Source: GWA1-54-12 sp964489845 (GTDB taxonomy: Bacteria > Patescibacteriota > Minisyncoccia > UBA6257 > GWB1-50-10). From it: a DNA stretch of 20,932 bases. Below are positions 15,081 through 20,932 of this stretch, in pieces. The position numbers and the translations under genes are program-made. The stretch covers positions 1-20,932 of the forward strand of contig CAZAZV010000012.1 in assembly GCA_964489845.1 (NCBI GenBank). Direction: 5' to 3'. Within the stretch, counting starts at the first letter, position 1, and the number at the start of each line of letters is the position of its first letter. The notes under the pieces were generated by a model, which was not told the origin of the DNA, did no database searches, and saw nothing but the letters and a program-made list of their open reading frames with translations.

Positions 15081-15500
15081 ATGAACAAACAAAAAGGTTT
15101 CACACTTATTGAAATGCTGGTGGTCGTCGCGATTATCGGCATCTTGAGTTCGGTCGTGGTCGTCGGTTTGTCGAGCGCGCGGTCCAAGGCGCGCGATGCG
15201 CGGCGCATCGCCGATATCCGCGAGATACAGAACAAGTTGGAGACGAATTATAGCAATTCAATCGGTTATACCGCTCCTGACTCGACGTGCTCGAGTGGTG
15301 TCAGCATTCCCAGCGGAGCTACAGTGGCACCCGGCTGTCCCGTTGACCCCCAGAACAGTCCGTACCTGTACCAAACGACAAGCAGCAGTCTTTCGTACAA
15401 ACTCGGCATTAAGCTCGAGAACCCCGACCAAAACAACTACAGCGCCGGCACTTGTCCCAACGGCATAGCCGCCGCGCCGGCTTACTGCGTAACCCCTTGA
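15081..15500 (+). CDS. Type IV pilin 1 (likely a major pilin)
   Basis: 139 aa from the ATG at 15081 (a GTG at 15069 is an alternative). It has a classical prepilin leader MNKQKG, then FTLIEMLVVVAIIGILSSVVVVG: Gly(-1), Phe(+1), Glu(+5) and a hydrophobic helix. A conserved ARDARRIADIREIQN segment follows, then a short globular domain with cysteines. The leader has no palindromic insertion, so it serves as the in-window control for pilin 2. PilD would cut after Gly6. It is first in the pilin group with its own promoter, which suggests a major subunit, but that is inferred. Confidence 0.88.
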   Translation: MNKQKGFTLIEMLVVVAIIGILSSVVVVGLSSARSKARDARRIADIREIQNKLETNYSNSIGYTAPDSTCSSGVSIPSGATVAPGCPVDPQNSPYLYQTTSSSLSYKLGIKLENPDQNNYSAGTCPNGIAAAPAYCVTP

Positions 15501-15519
15501 GGTGAATGGAGGGAAGGCG

Positions 15520-16041
15520 ATGAAGAACCAAAGAGGATTCACCCAGTATATCAACTTCGGCACGCGCCGAAGGCGCGGGGCTCTTAATGGTCGAAGTTGT
15601 ATTACTGGGTTCACGCTCATTGAGATGCTCGTGGTTGTCGCGATTATCGGACTCCTGTCGTCCGCGGTCTTGGTTGGTCTCTCCGAGGCGCGGACGCGCG
15701 CCCGCGATGCGCGGCGCATCGCCGACATCCGCGAGATACAGAACGGTCTCGAGAATTATTACTTTACGAACGGCACGTATCCGCTTGATGTGTATCAGGC
15801 GCTGAAGGACCAGCAGCTGCCCGAGGACCCGCAGGGCGGAAAATATGCCTACATCCGTAAGAGTTCGCAGTCGTATGTGCTCGGTGCTTGTCTCGAAAAT
15901 GACCGGCAGTCGGGTATTTCGGGGTACAACTCGAACGACAATGTGAGCCCCATCGGGAGCCCGCTCATTCCGCCACCCAGCTGCGTGTGTTCCGACTCGA
16001 GCGCATACTGCGTTTCCATTGGTTCGAATACCGGCAGCTAA
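15520..16041 (+). CDS. Type IV pilin 2 with a 24-codon insertion in its leader
   Basis: 173 aa; GGAGG 7 nt upstream supports the ATG at 15520. The protein begins MKNQRGFT, is then interrupted by 24 codons (QYINFGTRRRRG...SCITGFT), and resumes with LIEMLVVVAIIGLLSSAV. Removing the 24 codons gives a perfect prepilin start. Both Gly-Phe-Thr sites are present, and the second lies at the normal place before the helix, so PilD should cut there and release a 30-residue leader rich in Arg. The mature part is close to pilin 1 (shared DARRIADIREIQN), indicating tandem duplication. The C-terminal domain has three cysteines near the end. Confidence 0.85.
   Translation: MKNQRGFTQYINFGTRRRRGALNGRSCITGFTLIEMLVVVAIIGLLSSAVLVGLSEARTRARDARRIADIREIQNGLENYYFTNGTYPLDVYQALKDQQLPEDPQGGKYAYIRKSSQSYVLGACLENDRQSGISGYNSNDNVSPIGSPLIPPPSCVCSDSSAYCVSIGSNTGS
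15535..15542. repeat. Direct repeat (left), copy A
   Basis: GGATTCAC matches GGGTTCAC at 15607-15614 in 7 of 8 positions, exactly 72 bp away. It is the likely target-site duplication of the element inside pilin 2. Confidence 0.7.
15542..15609 (+). repeat. Palindromic in-frame element, copy A (pilin 2)
   Basis: A 68-bp palindrome. The ends CCCAG/CTGGG, then GTA/TAC, a 3x3 internal loop and CAACTTCG/CGAAGTTG make the outer stem. GCGCC-GAA-GGCGC forms the inner hairpin. The middle also carries GCCGAAG, which could pair with the left arm instead, so two folds are possible. It has no stop in the coding frame. Confidence 0.85.
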
Positions 16042-16044
16042 ACA

Positions 16045-16911
16045 ATGTTCGCGGTTATCAGGTTCGTGCTCGGCGCCGCCGCAGGAAGTTTCTTGAACGT
16101 CGTTATCCTGCGGTACACGCCGGGCGCGAATCTTTTTGGACGGCAGCTTCTTGGCCGTTCGCATTGCCCGCGGTGCGGCGCGCAGCTTCGGTGGTTTGAA
16201 CTCCTGCCGATTCTTTCTTTTTTGGTACAGCGGGGGCGGTGCCGGCGGTGCAGGGGACGCATTTCGTTCCAATATCCGCTCGTCGAACTTGCGGCGGGAT
16301 TCATCGCACTCGGCGTGCCGCCGTTTCTCCATGCGTTCTATGAAGCGGCGGGCATTTTTACCCCGCCGTTTCTCGAGGCGCTCCTATCGCTCGTTTGGGT
16401 GCTTATATTTCTCGTCTTGCTCACCATCGTCGTTATTGATACGCGGCACTATCTTATTCCCGATGCGCTCACGATTGCGCTCGCCGTGTTCGGCGCCGCC
16501 CTCATCGCGGTTGCGTACGCCGCGCCGGGAATGTTTGGCAACGCTTCTTTTGTTCGCGAATACGCACTTCTCGTGTTGCCGTTTCAGAACATACTACTCA
16601 CTCATGCGTTCGGTGCATTCGTCGGCGGCGCGTTTTTCGCGCTTTTTGCGCTTCTCTCCCGCGGCAGGGGCATGGGGTGGGGGGACGTGAAGCTCGCCGC
16701 GGCGGGCGGATTCGTCCTCGGTTTACCGGACATACTCTTGTCACTCTTCGTCGCATTCATCGCGGGCGGACTCGTCGGAGGCACGCTGCTCCTTCTGGGG
16801 CGCAAGCGGTGGCGGGATAAATTGCCTTTCGGGCCGTTCATTGTCGGCGGCATGGTTGTCACCATATTCTTCGGTCATCAACTGTTACAGGTGTACTTTT
16901 CGCTGTTATAA
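16045..16911 (+). CDS. pilD: Prepilin peptidase / N-methyltransferase PilD
   Basis: 288 aa, the usual size. It is an inner-membrane aspartic peptidase that removes prepilin leaders and N-methylates residue +1. The zinc-binding cytoplasmic loop has CPRC (41-44) and CRRC (66-69). The catalytic aspartates are Asp132 in VVIDTRHYLIPD and Asp214 in GWGDVKLAAAGG. About eight hydrophobic helices are seen. It starts 3 nt after the pilin 2 stop. It must process both the normal and the insertion-carrying leaders encoded around it. Confidence 0.95.
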   Translation: MFAVIRFVLGAAAGSFLNVVILRYTPGANLFGRQLLGRSHCPRCGAQLRWFELLPILSFLVQRGRCRRCRGRISFQYPLVELAAGFIALGVPPFLHAFYEAAGIFTPPFLEALLSLVWVLIFLVLLTIVVIDTRHYLIPDALTIALAVFGAALIAVAYAAPGMFGNASFVREYALLVLPFQNILLTHAFGAFVGGAFFALFALLSRGRGMGWGDVKLAAAGGFVLGLPDILLSLFVAFIAGGLVGGTLLLLGRKRWRDKLPFGPFIVGGMVVTIFFGHQLLQVYFSLL

Positions 16912-16912
16912 T
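16904..16912 (+). promoter_or_regulatory. Extended -10 promoter of the fimT-like gene
   Basis: TGTTATAAT overlaps the pilD stop and ends 6 nt before the ATG at 16919. From the TATAAT box through the start it is identical over 18 bases to pilM. It suggests a separate leaderless transcript for the minor pilin genes. Confidence 0.6.
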
Positions 16913-16918
16913 GAAGGC

Positions 16919-17422
16919 ATGAAGGGGTTCGCCCGTTGCGCCGGTTTCACGCTTGCCGAGGTGATGGTGTCCATCGCGGTGGTGCTCATTCTTTCGGCGA
17001 TGGCGATCGGGTACAGCTCGTCGAACCGAGACCAGGCGATTTTGCTCCGCGACGAGGCGGCGGTGACGGATTATCTTATGCGCGCGCGGGAACTGGCGCT
17101 CAAGGGGTACGAACCCGGTTCAACCGACGTGTGTGCGTACGGAATCAAGCTCGACCCGTCGATCCCCCAGATCGAACTGGTCGGGTATACAGATTGCAGC
17201 GGCGATCTCGGTTCAGCCCCGTCGGAAACGCGTGAGACGTATACGTTGAGCAACAGAGTTACTATGACAATCTCCGGTTCCGTGACGGATATCGCGTTCA
17301 TTCCGCCGGAAATCGTGACAAAGGTCAACGACGGCGCCAGCTTGCCTGCGAGCATCACGCTTGCTCTGGGAAGCAACTCAATCACCATCACCATCAGTGC
17401 ATCGGGACAAATCACAACCTAA
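16919..17422 (+). CDS. FimT/GspH-like minor pilin
   Basis: 167 aa. The prepilin leader MKGFARCAG is followed by FTLAEVMVSIAVVLILSAMAIGY (Gly-1, Phe+1, Glu+5) and a beta-rich globular domain with RDEAAVTDYLMRARELALKG, the helix typical of GspH/FimT minor pseudopilins. It probably helps prime pilus assembly or sits at the tip. There is no palindromic insertion. It is the first of four consecutive minor pilin genes; its end overlaps the likely start of the next. Confidence 0.8.
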   Translation: MKGFARCAGFTLAEVMVSIAVVLILSAMAIGYSSSNRDQAILLRDEAAVTDYLMRARELALKGYEPGSTDVCAYGIKLDPSIPQIELVGYTDCSGDLGSAPSETRETYTLSNRVTMTISGSVTDIAFIPPEIVTKVNDGASLPASITLALGSNSITITISASGQITT

Positions 17423-17972
17423 CAGGCGGATTCGACGGGTTCGCCACGAGCATTGCTCGGGACAGGTTTTGATTGAGAGCGCGGTTGCCGTATCCATCGG
17501 TCTCGTGGGGCTTTTGGGGTTTCTGTACCTGCTCACCCAGTCAATCGGCATCGCGAGGGATGCGGGGACGAAGCTGACCGCGACGTATCTCGCCGCGGAG
17601 GGAGTTGAGGCGGTAAAGGGGATTGTCGACATGAATCACGTCGCTGATCGGGCATGGAATACGGGATTGGACGACGATACCGGCTATGGAATCCAATACG
17701 ACAGCACAGCGCTTCTCGGCGGTATCACGCATGCCGGGACGGATTACGGTTCCGTGCCGCTTAAATACGATTCGACGAGCGGACTATACGGTTACGATTC
17801 GGGGACCGGCACGCCGTACCAGCGCTCCATAACCATCGCCAACCTGCGCGGTTCGGAGGAGCTCCGGGTCGTGTCGACGGTGACGTGGGCGATGCGGGGC
17901 GGCGGGACGGACAGCGTATCGGTCGAAGAGCATTTTTTTGACTGGAGACCGGCGACAAAGACAAGTCCATGA
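17397..17972 (+). CDS. PilV-like minor pilin, start uncertain
   Basis: About 191 aa from a GTG at 17397; a TTG at 17361 is also in frame, and there is no ATG before the helix. The prepilin core is GQVLIESAVAVSIGLVGLLGFL (Gly-1, Glu+5), preceded by an Arg/His-rich leader. The AATYLAAEGVEAVKGIVD-like helix region matches PilV/GspI-type pilins. Either start lies inside the fimT-like gene and none has a Shine-Dalgarno, so the leader may be altered. The 3' end overlaps the next gene by ATGA. Confidence 0.7.
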   Translation: MHRDKSQPNRRIRRVRHEHCSGQVLIESAVAVSIGLVGLLGFLYLLTQSIGIARDAGTKLTATYLAAEGVEAVKGIVDMNHVADRAWNTGLDDDTGYGIQYDSTALLGGITHAGTDYGSVPLKYDSTSGLYGYDSGTGTPYQRSITIANLRGSEELRVVSTVTWAMRGGGTDSVSVEEHFFDWRPATKTSP

Positions 17973-18664
17973 GAAAAAGGAATACAAAAAGATTCACCCA
18001 GTACATCAACTTCGGCATGCGCCGAAGGCGCAAAGGCATGAATGGCCGAAGTTATATTACCGGGTTTACGCTCGTTGAGGTGCTCGTCGGTATGTCGGTG
18101 TTCCTTGTCGCTGCGACGATCATATCAAGCATTTTCGTGCGCGCGGTACAAACCCAGCGGCAGGCGAACGAGATCATGGTGGCGACGAGCGATGCGGGAC
18201 TTATGTTGGAGCGCATCGCACGCGAGATACGACAAGGGTACGATTTTCAGATCGTGGGTGGTTGGGGTTCGTGTACGCCGACCCCGCCCGCTTCGAGTCC
18301 CACCGCGTCGGGGGAGGTCGTTTGCTTCAATAGAGCCGCGGCGGGCGGCAATCCCATCACCGTGGGGTATGGACTCAACGGTTCCGACGTGGAGCGCTCG
18401 GAGGACGATTCCGGCGGGAATGCGACGCTCCTCACGAGCGGTAGCGCGGATTACTACGGGCAGCTCAATTCAAACGGGACATCGATTGAGAAGCTCGACT
18501 TCATCCTGACGCAGCCCGCCACTACCGGTAACAACAATCCTTGGCGCATCACCATTGTGATGTGGGTGAAGCCGAGCGATGCGCAAAATGCGTATACGGA
18601 AGAATTGCAGACGACCGTAGAGGCGCGTATCTTGCCCGAAGAGGCATCACCACCGTCATCATGA
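17969..18664 (+). CDS. PilW-like minor pilin with a 24-codon insertion in its leader
   Basis: 231 aa. It begins MRKRNTKRFT, continues through a 24-codon insertion (QYINFGMRRRRKGM...YITGFT) and resumes with LVEVLVGMSVFLVAATIISSIF. The DAGLMLERIAREIRQG helix is typical of PilW/GspJ. At the left target copy the Gly(-1) is Arg, so only the right copy (ITG|FTLVEV) remains a PilD site. The start overlaps the pilV-like stop and the stop overlaps the pilX-like start, both as ATGA. Confidence 0.82.
   Translation: MRKRNTKRFTQYINFGMRRRRKGMNGRSYITGFTLVEVLVGMSVFLVAATIISSIFVRAVQTQRQANEIMVATSDAGLMLERIAREIRQGYDFQIVGGWGSCTPTPPASSPTASGEVVCFNRAAAGGNPITVGYGLNGSDVERSEDDSGGNATLLTSGSADYYGQLNSNGTSIEKLDFILTQPATTGNNNPWRITIVMWVKPSDAQNAYTEELQTTVEARILPEEASPPSS
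17990..17997. repeat. Direct repeat (left), copy B, diverged
   Basis: AGATTCAC corresponds to GGGTTTAC at 18062-18069, exactly 72 bp away, with 5 of 8 matches. The changes turn the Gly codon into Arg. Confidence 0.5.
17997..18064 (+). repeat. Palindromic in-frame element, copy B (pilW-like)
   Basis: 68 bp. The left arm CCCAGTACATCAACTTCGGC and the right arm pair as in copy A, with one mismatch at the fourth outer base pair. The inner GCGCC-GAA-GGCGC hairpin is identical to copy A. The region between the hairpin and the right arm differs most. Confidence 0.85.
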
Positions 18665-19134
18665 GAAACAAACGACGCAATGCAGGGCAGGCCCCGTATA
18701 TCAACTTCGGCATGCGCCGAAGGCGCGAGGCTGCACGCAGCCGAAGTTGCATTACGGGGCAGGTGATGCTTCTCTCTATTATGATACTCTCCGGAATCAT
18801 GATTTCCGCGGCGGTTATCGGCGGCGTGCTCGTCCTGCATCAGATTCGGCAGGTGAACGACGCGGAGTCGTCGGCGCAGGCGGTTTTCACCGCCGATACG
18901 GGGCTCGAGTATGCGAGCTGGTGCTATTTCAAGGGAGATCCGAGTTGCCCGTCTTCTTTCACGAATATCAGCTGCAGCGACGCGGGGGTGAGTTTTAGCG
19001 TCGACCCCAATGCGTGCTTCACGCTGAACTCGACCGTCGCGGGCGGGGTGATAACCGTGACGTCGGACGGGCAGAGCGGAACGTATCCGCGTTCGGCAGA
19101 GCGCATTCTGCAAACCGTTTTCACGTCGTCATAG
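18661..19134 (+). CDS. PilX/GspK-like minor pilin with a 24-codon insertion in its leader
   Basis: 157 aa. It begins MRNKRRNAGQ, continues through a 24-codon insertion (APYINFGMRRRRE...SCITGQ) and resumes with VMLLSIMILSGIMISAAVIGG. The Gly-Gln cleavage site and the ADTGLEYASWCYF region resemble PilX-type proteins, which have no Glu(+5). The rest is a small domain with five cysteines. It overlaps the pilW-like stop by ATGA and precedes ligA by 4 nt. Confidence 0.75.
   Translation: MRNKRRNAGQAPYINFGMRRRREAARSRSCITGQVMLLSIMILSGIMISAAVIGGVLVLHQIRQVNDAESSAQAVFTADTGLEYASWCYFKGDPSCPSSFTNISCSDAGVSFSVDPNACFTLNSTVAGGVITVTSDGQSGTYPRSAERILQTVFTSS
18685..18691. repeat. Direct repeat (left), copy C
   Basis: GGGCAGG is repeated exactly at 18757-18763, 72 bp away. 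It is a different target sequence from copies A and B, which indicates an independent insertion. Confidence 0.75.
18692..18759 (+). repeat. Palindromic in-frame element, copy C (pilX-like)
   Basis: 68 bp with ends CCCCG/CGGGG (base-paired but different from copy A), the shared GTATATCAACTTCGGC left arm, the GCGCC-GAA-GGCGC hairpin and the GCCGAAGTTGCATTAC right arm. Confidence 0.85.
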
Positions 19135-19138
19135 TAAG

Positions 19139-20932
19139 ATGCATATCGCGGAGGCACGAAAACGGATTTTGAAATTACGAGCGGAGATTGACCGTCACCG
19201 CTACGCGTACCACGTACTCGACAAAGAGACCATTGCTCCCTCGGCGCTCGATGCGCTCAAGAAAGAGCTGTGGGATTTGGAGAACGAATTTCCTTCGCTC
19301 GTGACACCCGATTCGCCGACGCAGCGGGTGGGCGGCGAGCCGCTCAAAAAATTCAAGAAAGCCGAACATGCGGAGCCGATGCTCTCGTTCAATGACGCGT
19401 TCAGCGAGGAAGATATGCGCGCGTGGCTTTCGCGTGCGGAAGACGCCGCCCATGCCCGCATCGAGGGGAGCGAGGACGGGTTTTATTGCGAACTCAAGCT
19501 CGACGGGCTCGCGATGGAACTCGTCTACGAAGACGGACTTTTCGTACGGGGTTCCACGAGAGGGAACGGCCGCATTGGTGAGGACGTCACGAATAATCTC
19601 AAGACCATCGAAGCGATACCGCTCCGACTCAACGACGTCAAGCACCCTCGTTTATCCCGCCGCGTAGTGGTTCGCGGGGAAGTGTTCCTTTCCAAAAAAG
19701 AATTCGCGCGCGCGAACAGGGAGCGCGCGCGGCGGGGGGAGGAGCCGTACGCGAATCCGCGCAATCTCGCTGCCGGTTCCGTCCGCCAGCTCGACGCGAA
19801 GGTGACCGCAGGGCGCAGCTTGGATTTCTTCGCGTACGACATCATCGGTGACATAACCGAGCTTCATGAGACGGAGCACAAGCTGCTCCACGAGCTCGGT
19901 TTTAAAACAAACCCCCACAACGAGCGGCTTCGCACGCTTTCGGACGTCATCGCGTTCCGCAACCGGTGGGGGAAGGAACGGAGCAAGCTTTCGTACGAAA
20001 TCGACGGCGTTGTCGTTATTGTGAACAGCAACCAGCTTTTCGAGCGGGCGGGGTTCATCGGCAAAGCGCCGCGTGCCGCGATCGCGTACAAGTTTTCTCC
20101 GCTCGAGACGACGACGAAGGTGAAAAACATCGCGTTTCAGGTGGGGAGGACCGGCGTCATTACGCCGGTTGCCGAGCTCGAGCCGGTTGAAATCGGGGGC
20201 GTGACGGTGACGCACGCGACGCTCCATAATTTCGACCAGATAGAGCGGCTCGGCGTACGCATCGGCGATACGGTCATCGTGAACCGGGCGGGCGACGTGA
20301 TACCGCAGGTAGCACAGGTTTTGAAGCGTCTCCGTACGGGGAAAGAACGAACCGTGCAGCGGCCGAAGCAGTGCCCCGTTGACGGCTCGCCCGTGAAACG
20401 GGACGGCGTGTTTCTCCGCTGTTCGAACCCGAAATGCGCCGCGCAGCATCGGGAACTCTTGTATCACTTCGTGTCGGAGGATGGTTTCGATATCGTCGGC
20501 GTCGGACCACGGAACATTGACGTATTCCTCGATGCGGGGCTTATCCGCGACGCGGCGGACCTCTTTACGCTTCATGAGGGCGACATCGCGGCGCTTCCGG
20601 GTTTCGGAACAACGTCGGCGCGGAACATCGTCGCGGCGATACAGGACCGCAAGCGAATTCCCCTGCGGCGGTTCATCTACGCGCTCGGCATTCTGCATGT
20701 CGGTGAGGTCACCGCAGCCACACTCGCCGGTTATCCGTTGGTCTCCGGCGCCGATAAGCCGAAGGAACTGCTCCGTGCCTTTGACGAACTTTCCCTGGCG
20801 GAGCTGGAGGGACTCGAAGACATCGGGCCGGTGGTCGCGGAGAGCGTGTATGGCTGGTTTCAAACGAAGCGCAATCGGGAGCTTCTTGCGCGTCTTGATG
20901 GGGCAGGGGTGCGGCTGTATAGTGATGTTCAT
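19139..20932 (+). CDS. ligA: NAD+-dependent DNA ligase LigA, 3' end outside the window
   Basis: 598 codons are visible and the frame is open to the edge. LigA seals nicks in replication and repair using NAD+. Domain Ia (RHRYAYHVLDK) comes first, then the adenylation domain with active-site Lys120 in CELKLDG (usually KxDG), and SYEIDGVVV and IAYKF as later nucleotidyl-transferase motifs. The OB fold carries GRTGVITPVAELEPV. The small zinc finger has CPVDG...CSNPKC: Cys412, Asp415, Cys428, Cys433, so the second cysteine is Asp. The HhH domain (ALPGFGTTSARNIVAAI, IGPVVAESV) follows; a BRCT domain would lie beyond. The ATG at 19139 is 4 nt after the pilX-like stop. Confidence 0.95.
   Translation, partial: MHIAEARKRILKLRAEIDRHRYAYHVLDKETIAPSALDALKKELWDLENEFPSLVTPDSPTQRVGGEPLKKFKKAEHAEPMLSFNDAFSEEDMRAWLSRAEDAAHARIEGSEDGFYCELKLDGLAMELVYEDGLFVRGSTRGNGRIGEDVTNNLKTIEAIPLRLNDVKHPRLSRRVVVRGEVFLSKKEFARANRERARRGEEPYANPRNLAAGSVRQLDAKVTAGRSLDFFAYDIIGDITELHETEHKLLHELGFKTNPHNERLRTLSDVIAFRNRWGKERSKLSYEIDGVVVIVNSNQLFERAGFIGKAPRAAIAYKFSPLETTTKVKNIAFQVGRTGVITPVAELEPVEIGGVTVTHATLHNFDQIERLGVRIGDTVIVNRAGDVIPQVAQVLKRLRTGKERTVQRPKQCPVDGSPVKRDGVFLRCSNPKCAAQHRELLYHFVSEDGFDIVGVGPRNIDVFLDAGLIRDAADLFTLHEGDIAALPGFGTTSARNIVAAIQDRKRIPLRRFIYALGILHVGEVTAATLAGYPLVSGADKPKELLRAFDELSLAELEGLEDIGPVVAESVYGWFQTKRNRELLARLDGAGVRLYSDVH

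Noticed and set aside
15535..18763. CRISPR-like array from the repeated YINFG segments
   Set aside because: The three copies are hundreds to thousands of bases apart, lie inside separate genes and have no regular spacers; no cas genes are present.
7858..19134. Type II secretion system instead of a type IV pilus
   Set aside because: The presence of a PilT retraction ATPase and PilM, and the absence of a GspD/GspL-M set, favour a T4P, although no secretin gene is in the window.
19652..20932. Long open frame on the minus strand, antisense to ligA (426 codons)
   Set aside because: The plus strand gives an unmistakable LigA; the antisense frame has no known motifs and is a by-product of GC-rich codon use. 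The same holds for long frames antisense to tyrS (3061-4011) and pilB (11161-12162).

Overview
The window looks like a piece of chromosome from a candidate-phyla-radiation bacterium (Patescibacteria, most likely a GC-rich Parcubacteria lineage). This is inferred from the gene content: a compact type IV pilus (T4P) cluster with divergent PilM/N/O proteins, a small PilP-position protein, many minor pilins, a very small GIY-YIG protein and a large Fn3/GW-repeat surface protein. TGA is used as a normal stop, so this is genetic code 11 and not the code-25 lineages.

Layout. 1-4930 is housekeeping and membrane genes: the 3' end of a beta-CASP/MBL-fold RNase-like gene, a LOG/SLOG Rossmann gene, an APC/HAAAP-type amino-acid permease, tRNA-Arg(CCG), a membrane-anchored cupredoxin-like gene, tyrS on the minus strand, a small basic hypothetical gene, and clpP. 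4952-7738 is a 928-aa secreted surface protein. 7858-19134 is a T4P locus: pilM, pilN, pilO, a small membrane protein, [GIY-YIG cassette], pilB, pilT, pilC, two related pilins, pilD, then fimT/GspH-, pilV-, pilW- and pilX-like minor pilins. ligA begins at 19139 and runs off the right edge.

How it works together. PilM/N/O plus the small protein should form the inner-membrane platform, PilC the platform core, PilB and PilT the extension and retraction motors, PilD the prepilin peptidase, and the pilin-like genes the fibre and its tip.

The most unusual structure is a family of palindromic elements that have invaded this locus. Three copies are exact 72-bp, in-frame insertions (24 codons each, flanked by 7-8 bp direct repeats) at the Gly(-1) position of the prepilin leader in pilin 2, the pilW-like and the pilX-like genes. 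Each recreates a Gly cleavage site next to the mature protein, so the insert should be removed with the leader by PilD. A longer, inverted relative (126 bp) separates pilN and pilO. A different cassette, a GIY-YIG ORF enclosed by perfect 15-bp inverted repeats, sits before pilB, followed directly by another compound palindrome that ends on the pilB start codon. A second recurring signal is a -10 box (often extended, TGnTATAAT-like) 6-7 nt upstream of the ATG of first-in-unit genes, which suggests leaderless mRNAs.
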